From assembly GCA_937916395.1 (NCBI GenBank), contig CALFTN010000082.1:1-62624 (forward strand): 62,624 nucleotides of DNA. The letters are read 5' to 3'. Within the stretch, counting starts at the first letter, position 1. The number at the start of each line of letters is the position of its first letter. This stretch comes from an uncultured Clostridia bacterium. GTDB lineage: Bacteria > Bacillota > Clostridia > Oscillospirales > Acutalibacteraceae. The position numbers and the translations under genes were made by a program. Shown here in pieces: positions 8,391-17,307 of this stretch. Under the pieces are notes generated by a model. That model searched no databases. It was given only the letters and a program-made list of their open reading frames with translations, and was not told where the DNA came from.

Positions 8391-9785
8391 ATGAAACGCA
8401 TTGAAATAGCAAATATTTATAAATCACCTGAACAGTTTGGTGATAAAGAAATTACAGTTTGTGGTTGGGTAAGAACTCAACGTGCTTCAAAGGCAATCGG
8501 CTTTCTTGAAATAAACGACGGTGGTTGCTTTAAATGTCTTCAGGTTGTTTTTGAAGATGCAAAAATCAATAATTTTAAAGAAATTTCAAAAATCAATGTT
8601 GGTGCGGCTGTTATTGTTACAGGTACATTAATTTTAACACCAGATGCTGCTCAACCATTTGAAATTAATGCTAGTGAAATTGTTATTGAAGGTGAATCAG
8701 CTCCTGATTATCCACTTCAGAAAAAACGTCACACTTTAGAATATTTAAGAACAATTGGTCATCTTCGTCCAAGGGCAAATACTTATTCAGCAGCTTTCCG
8801 TGTTCGTTCAGTTGCTTCATTCGCAATTCATAAGTTTTTCCAGGAACGTGGCTTTATGTATGCACATACACCTTTAATTTCTTGTAGCGACTGCGAGGGC
8901 GCTGGCGAAATGTTCAGAGTAACATCATTCGAGCTTGATAATGTTCCAACAACGGATGAAGGAAAAATTGATTATAGTAAAGATTTCTTCGGGAAACCAG
9001 CTTTCCTTACCGTTTCAGGGCAACTTGAAGGCGAAATTATGGCACAGTCTTTTGGTAAAATCTACACATTTGGTCCTACCTTCAGAGCAGAGCGTTCATA
9101 CACACAACGTCATGCTGCTGAATTCTGGATGATTGAGCCTGAAATTGCTTTTGCTGACCTTAGCGACGATATGGATTTAGCTGAGGATATGATTAAATAT
9201 GTTATCAGCTATGTTCTAGAAAATTGTAAGCAAGAGCTCGAATTCTGCAATAAATTTATTGATAATGGTCTTATTGAAAGACTTACAACTGTTGCAAACT
9301 CAGACTTTGCAAGAGTAACATATACAGATGCGGTCAAAGAACTCGAAAAGAATAACGATAACTTTGAATTTAAGGTATACTGGGGTTGCGACCTTCAGAC
9401 TGAACATGAAAGATACTTGACAGAGCAGGTATTCAAAAAGCCAGTTTTTGTCACAGATTATCCGAAAGAAATCAAGGCTTTCTATATGCGTCTTAATGAT
9501 GATGGTAAGACCGTTGCTGCTGCTGACTTACTCGTTATGGGTATTGGTGAAATTATTGGTGGTAGCCAACGTGAAGAAAGATATGATGTTTTGGTTGATA
9601 GAATTAAAGAGTTAGGTCTTAAAGAAGAAGATTACTGGTGGTACTTAGACCTTAGAAAATATGGTGGTACTCATCATGCTGGTTTCGGTCTTGGCTTTGA
9701 AAGACTTATTATGTATATGACAGGTATTTCAAATATCCGTGACGTTCTTCCTTTCCCTAGAACAACTGGTACAGCAGAATTCTAA
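8391..9785 (+). CDS. asnS: Asparaginyl-tRNA synthetase
   Basis: A class II aminoacyl-tRNA synthetase charging tRNA-Asn with asparagine in the cytoplasm; about 464 residues, normal length. An N-terminal OB-fold anticodon-binding domain (~1-115; VCGWVRTQRASKAIGFLEIND) is followed by the catalytic core with motif 2 (TFGPTFRAERSYTQRHAAEFWMIEPE region) and motif 3 (GLGFERLIMYMTG). The ending RDVLPFPRTTGTAEF is typical of AsnRS. The ATG at 8391 is chosen because GGAGG (8377-8381) lies 9 nt upstream. The 41-nt leader is too short for a T-box. The aminotransferase gene follows after 29 bp. Confidence 0.96.
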   Translation: MKRIEIANIYKSPEQFGDKEITVCGWVRTQRASKAIGFLEINDGGCFKCLQVVFEDAKINNFKEISKINVGAAVIVTGTLILTPDAAQPFEINASEIVIEGESAPDYPLQKKRHTLEYLRTIGHLRPRANTYSAAFRVRSVASFAIHKFFQERGFMYAHTPLISCSDCEGAGEMFRVTSFELDNVPTTDEGKIDYSKDFFGKPAFLTVSGQLEGEIMAQSFGKIYTFGPTFRAERSYTQRHAAEFWMIEPEIAFADLSDDMDLAEDMIKYVISYVLENCKQELEFCNKFIDNGLIERLTTVANSDFARVTYTDAVKELEKNNDNFEFKVYWGCDLQTEHERYLTEQVFKKPVFVTDYPKEIKAFYMRLNDDGKTVAAADLLVMGIGEIIGGSQREERYDVLVDRIKELGLKEEDYWWYLDLRKYGGTHHAGFGLGFERLIMYMTGISNIRDVLPFPRTTGTAEF

Positions 9786-9814
9786 TATTTTATTTTTAGT
9801 AGTGGAGTTAGTAT

Positions 9815-11083
9815 ATGAATCAATCTTATTTAAAAATGTCAAAAGACGAATTACAAGCACAATATAATGCTGTTTTGTCAGAGTATAACGATATAAAAGC
9901 AAAGGGTCTTAATATTGATATGTCACGTGGTAAACCAGGTGGTGACCAGCTTGATATTTCTAACGATATGCTTAATGTTTTTGATGATGGTAATTTTAAA
10001 ACAGAAGCCGGCTTTGATGTTAGAAACTATGGCTTGCTTCAGGGTATTCCTGAGTGCCAAAAGCTTTTTGCAGAGCTTCTTGATGTTAAACCAGAAATGG
10101 TTATAGTTGGTGGTAACTCAAGCCTTTCACTTATGTATGACTATGTTTCACAATGTATGTTTTTAGGTGCTGGATTTACACCTTGGAGTAAGCAGGGTAC
10201 TGTTAAGTTTCTTTGTCCTTGCCCTGGTTATGACAGACATTTTGCTATTTGCGAGTCTTTAGGTATCGAAATGATTAACATTAAAATGACTTCACAGGGT
10301 CCTGATGTTGAAAAAATTGAAAAGTATATTAATGACCCAATGGTTAAGGGTATGTTTGTTGTTCCTAAATACTCAAACCCACAGGGTATCACATTCTCTG
10401 AAGAAACTGTTAAAAGAATTGCAGAATTAAAACCTGCAGCAAACGATTTCAGAATTATTTGGGATAATGCTTATATTGTTCACGATTTAAAAGATGTAAG
10501 TGATAATTTGCTTAACATTTTCTCTGTTCTTCCAGAAAGAAATAAAAATATGGTAGTTGAGGTAACTTCAACTTCAAAAATATCTTTTCCCGGTGCTGGT
10601 GTTTCTTGCCTTGCATCTTCTGAAGAGAATATAAAAGAAATCTTAAAGCGTCTTACTGTTCAGTCTATTAGTTATGATAAGCTTAATATGTTAAGACATG
10701 TTAAATACTTTAAAAATCTTGATGGCATTAAGGCTCACATGCAAAAACACGCAAAAATTTTAAAGCCAAAGTTTGATGCAGTTATTGATACTTTAAAAGC
10801 TGATTTAAGCGGTCTCGAAATTGCAGAGTGGAACGAACCAAATGGTGGCTATTTTATTAGTCTTGATGTTACTGGTGGTAGTGCTTCAAGAGTTGGTGTG
10901 CTTTGTAAAGAGGCTGGTGTAACACTTACAAATGTTGGTGCTACTTTCCCTTATGGCAAAGACCCAAGTGACAGTAATATAAGAATTGCTCCAACTTTCC
11001 CGAATGCCGATATTTTAAAACAAGCTGTTAAAGTTCTTACAGTTTCGGTAAAACTTGCTTGTCTTGAAAATCTTTTAAAATAA
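9815..11083 (+). CDS. PLP-dependent aminotransferase, class I/II fold (aspartate/alanine type, PF12897-like)
   Basis: A 422-residue PLP enzyme. The start KAKGLNIDMSRGKPGGDQLD and the early Tyr-Gly-rich segment NYGLLQGIPECQK are typical of the clostridial/actinobacterial aspartate aminotransferase group that differs from AspC. The PLP-binding lysine is in VTSTSKISFPGAG, and NPQGITFSEE and WDNAYIVHDL carry the cofactor-contacting Asn, Asp and Tyr. It transfers amino groups between amino acids and 2-oxo acids; the exact amino donor cannot be read from sequence. It lies between asnS and ispF on the same strand, with a 38-bp gap to ispF. I find no regulatory structure in front of it. Confidence 0.85.
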   Translation: MNQSYLKMSKDELQAQYNAVLSEYNDIKAKGLNIDMSRGKPGGDQLDISNDMLNVFDDGNFKTEAGFDVRNYGLLQGIPECQKLFAELLDVKPEMVIVGGNSSLSLMYDYVSQCMFLGAGFTPWSKQGTVKFLCPCPGYDRHFAICESLGIEMINIKMTSQGPDVEKIEKYINDPMVKGMFVVPKYSNPQGITFSEETVKRIAELKPAANDFRIIWDNAYIVHDLKDVSDNLLNIFSVLPERNKNMVVEVTSTSKISFPGAGVSCLASSEENIKEILKRLTVQSISYDKLNMLRHVKYFKNLDGIKAHMQKHAKILKPKFDAVIDTLKADLSGLEIAEWNEPNGGYFISLDVTGGSASRVGVLCKEAGVTLTNVGATFPYGKDPSDSNIRIAPTFPNADILKQAVKVLTVSVKLACLENLLK

Positions 11084-11121
11084 GCGTTTTTTAAAAACTT
11101 TTTGAAAAAGAGGTAGTAACT

Positions 11122-11595
11122 ATGATTCGTATTGGTCACGGTTATGATGTTCATGCTTTTGCTGAAAATAGAAAATGTATAATCGGTGGTGTAGAAATTC
11201 CTTGTGAAAGAGGTCTTTTGGGTCACTCAGATGCAGATGTTCTTTTACACGCAATTTCTGATTCATTACTAGGTGCTGCAGCACTTGGTGATATTGGTAA
11301 GCATTTTCCTGATACAGACCCTGAATTTAAAGGCGCTGATAGCCTTGTGTTGCTAGAAAGGGTAAATGAGTTGTTGGAGAAAAACGGCTACAAAGTGGTC
11401 AATGTGGATGCAACTGTTATTGCACAGGTACCTAAACTTGCACCACACATCGTTAAAATGCGCGAAAATATTGCAAAAGCTCTCAAAACAGATGTTGGTT
11501 TTATAAGTGTAAAGGCAACAACTGAAGAAAAGTTAGGCTTCACGGGCAGAAAAGAAGGTATTTCAGCACATTCTGTGTGCCTTATAGAAAAGTAA
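11122..11595 (+). CDS. ispF: 2-C-methyl-D-erythritol 2,4-cyclodiphosphate synthase
   Basis: Fifth enzyme of the MEP isoprenoid pathway, forming MEcPP and releasing CMP in the cytoplasm; a zinc-dependent trimer. 157 residues, the usual length. The diagnostic motifs are RIGHGYDVHAF at the N-terminus (zinc-binding Asp and His), GLLGHSDADVLLHAISDSLLGAAALGDIGKHFPDTD, and the C-terminal TTEEKLGFTGRKEGI. No ispD lies next to it, so the common ispDF pairing is absent here. A long hairpin follows the stop, and its distal arm holds the SD of the next gene. Confidence 0.97.
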   Translation: MIRIGHGYDVHAFAENRKCIIGGVEIPCERGLLGHSDADVLLHAISDSLLGAAALGDIGKHFPDTDPEFKGADSLVLLERVNELLEKNGYKVVNVDATVIAQVPKLAPHIVKMRENIAKALKTDVGFISVKATTEEKLGFTGRKEGISAHSVCLIEK

Positions 11596-11605
11596 ACATT
11601 TTTTT

Positions 11606-11657
11606 AACCCTTGCATATTATATATTGACTTAACAATATAATATGGAAGGGTTTTTT
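11606..11657 (+). terminator. Terminator after ispF whose 3' arm is the SD of the next gene
   Basis: A 17-of-18-bp hairpin (11606-11623 with 11636-11653, one G-G mismatch) has a 12-nt loop and runs into a six-T tract (11652-11657). The ATG of the DUF3343 gene is the very next codon. The SD GGAAGGG (11645-11651) is wholly within the 3' arm. The hairpin is AT-rich in its upper part but GC-paired at the base, as in intrinsic terminators. Confidence 0.8.
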
Positions 11658-11888
11658 ATGAGCAAAAAAGGTATAAAGGTCGGCTCCGTTACCCTTGCAA
11701 TGAAAGGTAGAGACTTATTGCAAAAAAACGGATATAAAGCGTATTTAACCCGCAATCCTAAGCCAGTTGATGGTGAAGGTTGCGGGTATCTTATATATGT
11801 AAATAACCTTGATGACAGATGTTTTAAAATTTTGCAAAAAAACGGTATAAGAATTATTGGCACAGTAGATTTGGGGGATTCGTTATGA
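11658..11888 (+). CDS. DUF3343 putative Se/S carrier-like protein
   Basis: A 76-residue protein with the DUF3343 pattern: an N-terminal strand, MKGRDLLQKNGYKAYLTRNPKPV, and GEGCGY with the conserved Cys42 that is the presumed sulfur or selenium carrier residue. Related proteins are annotated as Se/S-carrier-like and often sit beside a class V aminotransferase of the cysteine desulfurase family, exactly as here (4-nt ATGA overlap). The role in passing persulfide or selenide is family-based inference. The ATG at 11658 is preferred over 11643 because GGAAGGG lies 6 nt before it and overlaps the earlier candidate. Confidence 0.8.
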   Translation: MSKKGIKVGSVTLAMKGRDLLQKNGYKAYLTRNPKPVDGEGCGYLIYVNNLDDRCFKILQKNGIRIIGTVDLGDSL

Positions 11889-13033
11889 TTTATTTTGACA
11901 ATGCTGCAACTAGTTATCCAAAACCAAGAGAAGTTATTAACGAAATAAATAAAGCATTCACAATATATGGGGCAAATCCTGGTAGAAGTGGACATGATAT
12001 GTCAATGAATACAGCTTTGGCTGTTTATTCTGCAAGAGAAACACTAAACACTTTTTTTTATGGGTATGGTTGTGAATATGTGAGTTTTACAGCCAATTGC
12101 ACCCAAAGCTTAAATATGGCTATAAAGGGAATTTTAAAAAAAGGTGACCACGTTATTATATCATCTTTAGAGCATAATTCAGTGTTAAGACCAGTTGTTA
12201 AAATGGTAGAGCAAGGTTTGATTTCATATTCGGTTTTTGTAGTTTCTCAGAATGAAGAAGAAACTCTTTTTAATCTGAAACAAGAAATAAAAAGTAACAC
12301 AAAACTCATAATTACAACTGCTGTTTCAAATGTTTTTGGCGATATTTTACCACTTGAGCGTATAGGCGAAATTGCGAAAGCAAACAATATTTTGTTTATG
12401 GTTGATGGTGCTCAGGGAGCAGGTATTTTGCCAATAAAAATGAGGTCGCTTGGGATAAATTGTTTGTGTGTTCCTGGACATAAGAGTTTACTTGGTCCTA
12501 TGGGTGTAGGGGTTGTGTTGCATGATGGTTCAATTACAGAAACTATAATTGAAGGTGGTACAGGAACCGAAAGTTTTTATTTTGGTCAGCCATTATCTTT
12601 TCCAGAAAGACTTGAAAGCGGAACGCTTAATGTGCCTGCAATATGTGGACTTAAAAAAGGGGTAGAAATAATCTCTTCTTATGGAGCTAAGAATATTTTT
12701 AATGAAGAAAGTGAATTGATGGAATATTTATTTAACGAGCTTTCAAGTATGAGAAATATTATTCTTTACAAGAATGAATATGATAGAAAAAATCAGGCTC
12801 CATTAGTTTCATTTAATATAAAAAATAAACATAGCGAAGAGGTTTCGGCTTTCCTTAACAGTAATTCAGTAGCAGTCAGAGGTGGTTTTCATTGTTCTCC
12901 TTTGGCACATAAAACCTACGGTACAGAAAGTGTTGGTGCTGTAAGAATCAGCCCATCGAGATTTAATACAAAAAAAGATGTTAAATATGTAATAAATTTG
13001 CTTCAAAAAATTGCAAAAAACAAAAATGTATGA
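11885..13033 (+). CDS. Cysteine desulfurase-family protein (class V aminotransferase)
   Basis: A 382-residue PLP enzyme. It starts directly with the fold (IYFDNAATSYPKP), binds PLP through Lys200 in VPGHKSLLGPMG, and carries a candidate catalytic Cys337 in RGGFHCSPLAHK, where cysteine desulfurases place their persulfide-forming cysteine. This variety resembles the EF2568-type family that co-occurs with selenium-handling genes in Clostridia. With the overlapping DUF3343 gene upstream it forms a two-gene unit likely to generate and carry persulfide or selenide. No selD, yedF or scaffold gene lies beside it in the window. General NifS-like sulfur transfer is the alternative. Confidence 0.85.
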   Translation: MIYFDNAATSYPKPREVINEINKAFTIYGANPGRSGHDMSMNTALAVYSARETLNTFFYGYGCEYVSFTANCTQSLNMAIKGILKKGDHVIISSLEHNSVLRPVVKMVEQGLISYSVFVVSQNEEETLFNLKQEIKSNTKLIITTAVSNVFGDILPLERIGEIAKANNILFMVDGAQGAGILPIKMRSLGINCLCVPGHKSLLGPMGVGVVLHDGSITETIIEGGTGTESFYFGQPLSFPERLESGTLNVPAICGLKKGVEIISSYGAKNIFNEESELMEYLFNELSSMRNIILYKNEYDRKNQAPLVSFNIKNKHSEEVSAFLNSNSVAVRGGFHCSPLAHKTYGTESVGAVRISPSRFNTKKDVKYVINLLQKIAKNKNV

Positions 13034-13100
13034 TATAATAGAACAGTATATGTGGTAGTATGTTTATTTGAATATAAATTTTGTTGAAAGCGGTGTAAAA

Positions 13101-13970
13101 ATGACTGAATTGGTTGAGTTTTTCAAAAGAATAGGTGAAGCATTATTAAGCTTTAATTTTACATCAGATTTATTGGATGTTATCTTCGTAACGTTTATAA
13201 TTTATGAAGCTATAAAGTTTATAAGAGGTTCGCGTTCGTTACATCTCATAAAGGGTTTGGCATTTCTTGGTTTGTTGTATTTATTAGTTAAACTTACCAA
13301 TATGGAAGCAAGTGAGTTTCTTCTTTCTTCGCTCTTCCAGAACGCACTTTTAATTTTAGTTGTATTATTCTCACCAGAAATCCGTAATATTCTTGAACGT
13401 TTCGGTAGAAGGTCAATTACAGATTTTTCATTTTTCAGTTTTAAAAATAATGGTGCCTATCAGGAAGAAGTTACTGATTTAATAAACGACTTCTGTAAAG
13501 CGGCAGGTGAGATGAGCGAAACAAAAACGGGTGCTTTAGTTGTTTTTGAAAGAGAAGCACCACTCAACGAAGTTGTAAAATCTGGCACTATTCTAGATGC
13601 TCGTTCTTCAACTGAACTTTTTAATGGTATTTTCTTTAAAAACTCAGCACTTCACGATGGTGCGGTTGTTGTTAAAGATGCAAAAATTTATGCAGCTGGA
13701 TGTATTTTACCGCTTACACAAAATAATTCTATAAGTAGTGATTTAGGAACTCGACACAGAGCAGCTATTGGTATGAGTGAGCAAAGTGATGCTGTTGTTG
13801 TTATTGTTTCTGAAGAAACAGGGTACATCTCAGTAGCAATTAATGGTAAGCTTCAGCGTGACATAAAAACAAGTAATCTTCGTGAAATTTTATTAAGTAA
13901 TCTTATAGCAGATACTGATAAAAAGGATAAACCAAGAAAAAAGATAAGAGGTGGTAGCAGTGAAAAATAA
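13101..13970 (+). CDS. cdaA: Diadenylate cyclase CdaA
   Basis: Makes the second messenger c-di-AMP from two ATP. Three N-terminal membrane helices (~20-110) precede the DAC domain. Its DGA motif is in LHDGAVVVKD and its RHR motif in LGTRHRAAIGMSE. At 289 residues, it has the expected size for CdaA. The ATG at 13101 fits the family N-terminus; an in-frame TTG at 13068 would add 11 residues without a good SD. The next gene, cdaR, overlaps by 11 nt, the standard arrangement with its membrane regulator. The usual third gene glmM is absent here. c-di-AMP generally controls potassium and osmolyte balance and wall homeostasis. Confidence 0.93.
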   Translation: MTELVEFFKRIGEALLSFNFTSDLLDVIFVTFIIYEAIKFIRGSRSLHLIKGLAFLGLLYLLVKLTNMEASEFLLSSLFQNALLILVVLFSPEIRNILERFGRRSITDFSFFSFKNNGAYQEEVTDLINDFCKAAGEMSETKTGALVVFEREAPLNEVVKSGTILDARSSTELFNGIFFKNSALHDGAVVVKDAKIYAAGCILPLTQNNSISSDLGTRHRAAIGMSEQSDAVVVIVSEETGYISVAINGKLQRDIKTSNLREILLSNLIADTDKKDKPRKKIRGGSSEK

Positions 13971-15213
13971 GAAAAAGTTTTCAGATATACTTCATAACGA
14001 TAAATTGATGCTTGCTTTTTCTTTTGTTGCGGCTATCGTTATCTGGCTTGGTGTTGTTATTAATGTAAGTCCTGAAATGACTACAACAATACAAAACGTT
14101 AAGGTTACAATTGATAATACTGTTCCTTCACAATTTGGTCTCGAGGTTTTTGGTGATAGTGAATTTTATGTTGATGTTACAGTAAAAGGGAAAAAATATC
14201 AGATTTCTTCATTAAAAGCAGAAGATATAAAAGTACTTGCGCAAACCAATAATGTTGATTCTGCCGGTATGAGAACCCTCCTTTTAAAGTCTGACCAGAC
14301 TTTTGGTAATAATGATTACACAGTTACAGCAATTTCTCAGAGAAGTATTGATGTGTTTTTTGATGTTCCTAAAACAGTTCAGCTTGTTATTGAGCCGGAT
14401 GTTATTGCTGATGATAGTGTTAATATTGTTGAAGCTGGCTTTAAAACAGGCGAAATCAATCTTTCTGAAACAACAGTGAATGTTACAGGTCCTTCAACAG
14501 AAATTAACAAGATTGTTAAAGCAGTAGCCCAATTAAAACTCGAAAAATCGCTTACTGCTAATAAATCTGCAGATGTTGACGTTTTACTTTTTGATGAAAA
14601 TGGAAAATCTAACTTTGATTATATAACAACAGACATTGAAAAGGTAGTTCTTACAATTCCAGTTTTAAGAGTAAAAGAAATTAACACAACCCTTCTTTTT
14701 AAAAATGCTCCGGATGAGTATGTTTTGAATCCATTGAATTACACAATTTCTCCAACAAAAGATTATTTTAATATTTCAGTTGATGAATATGAAAAAACTA
14801 CAGAGTTCCCAGTTGGTACAATTGATTTTAAATCAGTTTCACCTTCGAATTATGTATTTGAATTTTTGAGGAAAGATTTACCTGTTTCAGATGAAAGTAA
14901 TACTGAGAAGTTTGTAGTAAAGCTTGATGTAACAGGTCTTTCGCAGGAATATTTTGTTTTCTCCAGCGATAAAGTTAAAGTAAATAATCCAAATAAGCTT
15001 GCTTATAAAATTTCTGGGCTCAATAAATCAGTAGTAGTTGTTGGTTCAGAAAAAGCATTAGAAAGTATTACAGAAGATGATATTAACGTTGAAATAGATA
15101 TTTCAGAGATTAATATTACTGCTGGTCAGACAATTTCTGTTCCTGCAAATGTAACTGTAAAGAGCACAAATTGTTGGATCTACGGAACATACACTGTAGA
15201 GGTATCATTGTAG
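13960..15213 (+). CDS. cdaR: YbbR-domain protein CdaR, regulator of CdaA
   Basis: A 417-residue protein with one N-terminal membrane helix (~18-36) and an extracytoplasmic part made of YbbR-like repeats (for example QNVKVTIDNTVPSQFGLEV, AETTVNVTGPSTEINKI-like stretches and the final YTVEVSL). In Firmicutes, CdaR binds and modulates CdaA. The GTG at 13960 is favoured because AAGAGGTGG lies 6 nt upstream; this gives an 11-nt overlap with cdaA. I count three or four YbbR-type units, with boundaries uncertain by eye. It is followed after 15 bp by a lipoprotein gene rather than glmM. Confidence 0.88.
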   Translation: MKNKKKFSDILHNDKLMLAFSFVAAIVIWLGVVINVSPEMTTTIQNVKVTIDNTVPSQFGLEVFGDSEFYVDVTVKGKKYQISSLKAEDIKVLAQTNNVDSAGMRTLLLKSDQTFGNNDYTVTAISQRSIDVFFDVPKTVQLVIEPDVIADDSVNIVEAGFKTGEINLSETTVNVTGPSTEINKIVKAVAQLKLEKSLTANKSADVDVLLFDENGKSNFDYITTDIEKVVLTIPVLRVKEINTTLLFKNAPDEYVLNPLNYTISPTKDYFNISVDEYEKTTEFPVGTIDFKSVSPSNYVFEFLRKDLPVSDESNTEKFVVKLDVTGLSQEYFVFSSDKVKVNNPNKLAYKISGLNKSVVVVGSEKALESITEDDINVEIDISEINITAGQTISVPANVTVKSTNCWIYGTYTVEVSL

Positions 15214-15228
15214 AGTGGAGAATTTTAA

Positions 15229-16593
15229 ATGAAGTTAAAAAGAGTTTTGTCAATCACTCTTGTTATTGCAATGCTTTTGATTAGTTCAGGATGTTCATTG
15301 AACTTTTTTTCCACAGATGCACTTTTAAAACCACCTGCACTTACTGGTAAAAGTGGTGAGGTGCAGAAGGCATTCAACAAGCTGATGAGTGGTAAGACAT
15401 TTCAATTAAAAATGCCATCAAAGGGTGAATATAAGACATCGTTCATTCTTTATGATTTGGATGATGATAATGAAGAAGAAGCACTTGTATTTTATACTGA
15501 TTCTTCAACAGATAAATCTGTAAGAATTGCTGTTCTTGATTGCATAAAAAACACATGGATTCTTGTAACAGATATAAAAGGTTCGGGTAGTGGTGTTTAT
15601 GATGTTTCTTTCCCTGACCTTGATGGCGATAATTCACCAGAAATAGTTGTAGCCTGGTCACTTTTTGATAATAAGCTCACTAAAATGCTCACCATGTATA
15701 GTGTTGAAACTGAAAGTAATGGTCAGTTTAAAATAGAAACACTAGCAAATGAATATTTTAATTCAAAAGCTTATGTTGACTTGAATTCAAATGGTGTTCC
15801 TGATTTACTTCTTGTTTATCTTGACGATTCCGGTGAGGTTCAGAATTCTTATTTCAGAGCATTTTCTCTTGAAAATGGAAATACAATTGTAAAATTCAGT
15901 GAATTGTTGTTGGATTCTTCAATAACTTCTGTTTCAGAGATTAATTATGATTTAATTACACGTGATGATAAAGAATATGCAAGGGTTTTTATTGATTGTC
16001 TTAAAAGTGATACATCAATATTTACTGAGGTTATATCTTGGGATTTGTCTGTTTCAAAAGCTGCCCGTATGATTTCTGACCCAGCAAAAACAACTTTGAG
16101 GAGCTCAAAGCTTTCTACACGTGATGTTGATAACGATAGTAATTTTGAAATTCCTGTTACAACAAAATTTTTCACTGATAAAAAGGATTCTTCAATTGTT
16201 ATTTCTGGCGTTGTTTATAATTTTACAATGCTTGAATGGATGAATTTGACTGGGGATAAAAATGATGCTGAAATTAAAACATTTTATAATCCCATTCATT
16301 CTTATTTATTAAGTTTCCCTTGGGGCGATAATGTAACAGTTAATTTTGATAAAATAGAAAATCAAACCAACTTTTGCATTTGGAATACTGAAACAAACGA
16401 AATTGAAGATATATTATTCTCAATAAAATTTGTTGAAAAGCAAAATATTACAAAAGAAATAGAAGAAAATTATGATGAATTCTATATATTAGGTTCAACA
16501 GAAGAAGGAGATTTTATATACGAAATTACTTCTTATGGCGAAAGTTTTGGTATAACCGATGAATTAATAAAATCTTTCTTTATTATGATTTAG
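15229..16593 (+). CDS. Lipoprotein with FG-GAP/VCBS-like calcium-loop repeats
   Basis: A 454-residue secreted lipoprotein. The signal peptide ends in the lipobox LISSGC, with Cys22 as the lipidated residue. Four Asp-rich loops occur at repeat-like positions: DLDDDNEEEA, DLDGDNSPEI, DLNSNGVPDL and DVDNDSNFEI. These resemble the calcium-binding loops of FG-GAP/VCBS beta-propeller blades, so the protein may form a partial propeller outside the membrane. The C-terminal ~120 residues lack such loops. It lies between cdaR and a response regulator/histidine kinase pair with 12-15 bp gaps, suggesting a sensory or wall-monitoring role linked to them. Function is otherwise unknown. Confidence 0.75.
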   Translation: MKLKRVLSITLVIAMLLISSGCSLNFFSTDALLKPPALTGKSGEVQKAFNKLMSGKTFQLKMPSKGEYKTSFILYDLDDDNEEEALVFYTDSSTDKSVRIAVLDCIKNTWILVTDIKGSGSGVYDVSFPDLDGDNSPEIVVAWSLFDNKLTKMLTMYSVETESNGQFKIETLANEYFNSKAYVDLNSNGVPDLLLVYLDDSGEVQNSYFRAFSLENGNTIVKFSELLLDSSITSVSEINYDLITRDDKEYARVFIDCLKSDTSIFTEVISWDLSVSKAARMISDPAKTTLRSSKLSTRDVDNDSNFEIPVTTKFFTDKKDSSIVISGVVYNFTMLEWMNLTGDKNDAEIKTFYNPIHSYLLSFPWGDNVTVNFDKIENQTNFCIWNTETNEIEDILFSIKFVEKQNITKEIEENYDEFYILGSTEEGDFIYEITSYGESFGITDELIKSFFIMI

Positions 16594-16605
16594 TAGGTGA
16601 GAAAA

Positions 16606-17307
16606 ATGAAAAAAGTTTTAATTGCAGAGGATGAAGCAGCAATAAGAGAAATTATTGCTATTACACTTCAACGAGCTGGATATGAGGTTACTGAAGCTTG
16701 TGATGGTGAACAGGCTTTACTTACATATACAGAACGACCTGACCAATTCGATGTTGTTCTTCTTGATATTATGATGCCGAATATGGATGGTCTTGAAGTA
16801 TGCAAAAGGCTCAGAAAAATCAGCAGTACTGTTGGTATAATTATGCTTACTGCAAAAACACAGGAAATGGACAAGGTTTCAGGTCTTCTTATGGGTGCTG
16901 ATGACTATATTACAAAGCCATTTTCACCTTCAGAGTTGATGGCTCGTGTTGATAGTGTTTACAGACGTGTTGCTATGAACTCAAATCAGAATACTCAGCA
17001 AGTACCAACAGATAAAATTTCAATAGCTCCATTTGAGCTTAATTTAAGAAACAGAGCACTTTATAAAAACTCTGAGCAGATTGAATTAACTCAGGTGGAA
17101 TTTCAGATAATGGAATATTTCTTCTCAAATCCGGGTAAGGCATTGAGCAGAACAGATATTTTAAAACACGTATGGGGCGAATCATATTACGGAGACGAAA
17201 AGGTTGTTGATGTTAATATGCGTCGCTTAAGAATGAAAATAGAAGATGAACCATCTTTGCCAAAACATCTTGTTACAGTATGGGGAATGGGATATAAGTG
17301 GAATTAA
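16606..17307 (+). CDS. OmpR/PhoB-family response regulator
   Basis: A 233-residue two-component regulator. The receiver domain (1-~120) has acidic residues AEDE, the phospho-accepting Asp54 in VVLLDIMMPN, the Thr/Ser switch in MLTAK and a conserved Lys in TKPFSP. The C-terminal winged-helix DNA-binding domain (~135-233) ends LVTVWGMGYKWN. The ATG at 16606 follows an AGGTGAG SD; an in-frame GTG at 16597 overlaps that site. Its 3' end overlaps the histidine kinase gene by 10 nt. The overall type is similar to PhoP/VicR regulators of wall or phosphate genes, but the target set is unknown. Confidence 0.93.
   Translation: MKKVLIAEDEAAIREIIAITLQRAGYEVTEACDGEQALLTYTERPDQFDVVLLDIMMPNMDGLEVCKRLRKISSTVGIIMLTAKTQEMDKVSGLLMGADDYITKPFSPSELMARVDSVYRRVAMNSNQNTQQVPTDKISIAPFELNLRNRALYKNSEQIELTQVEFQIMEYFFSNPGKALSRTDILKHVWGESYYGDEKVVDVNMRRLRMKIEDEPSLPKHLVTVWGMGYKWN

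Noticed and set aside
11611..11642. Promoter for the DUF3343 gene inside the hairpin (TTGCAT and TATAAT)
   Set aside because: TATAAT is present, but the only -35-like hexamer is 20 bp away, and the sequence is explained by the inverted repeat.
11630..11995. Minus-strand open frame of 121 codons opposite the DUF3343 gene
   Set aside because: It is opposite a gene with good start signals and family motifs and lacks its own SD.
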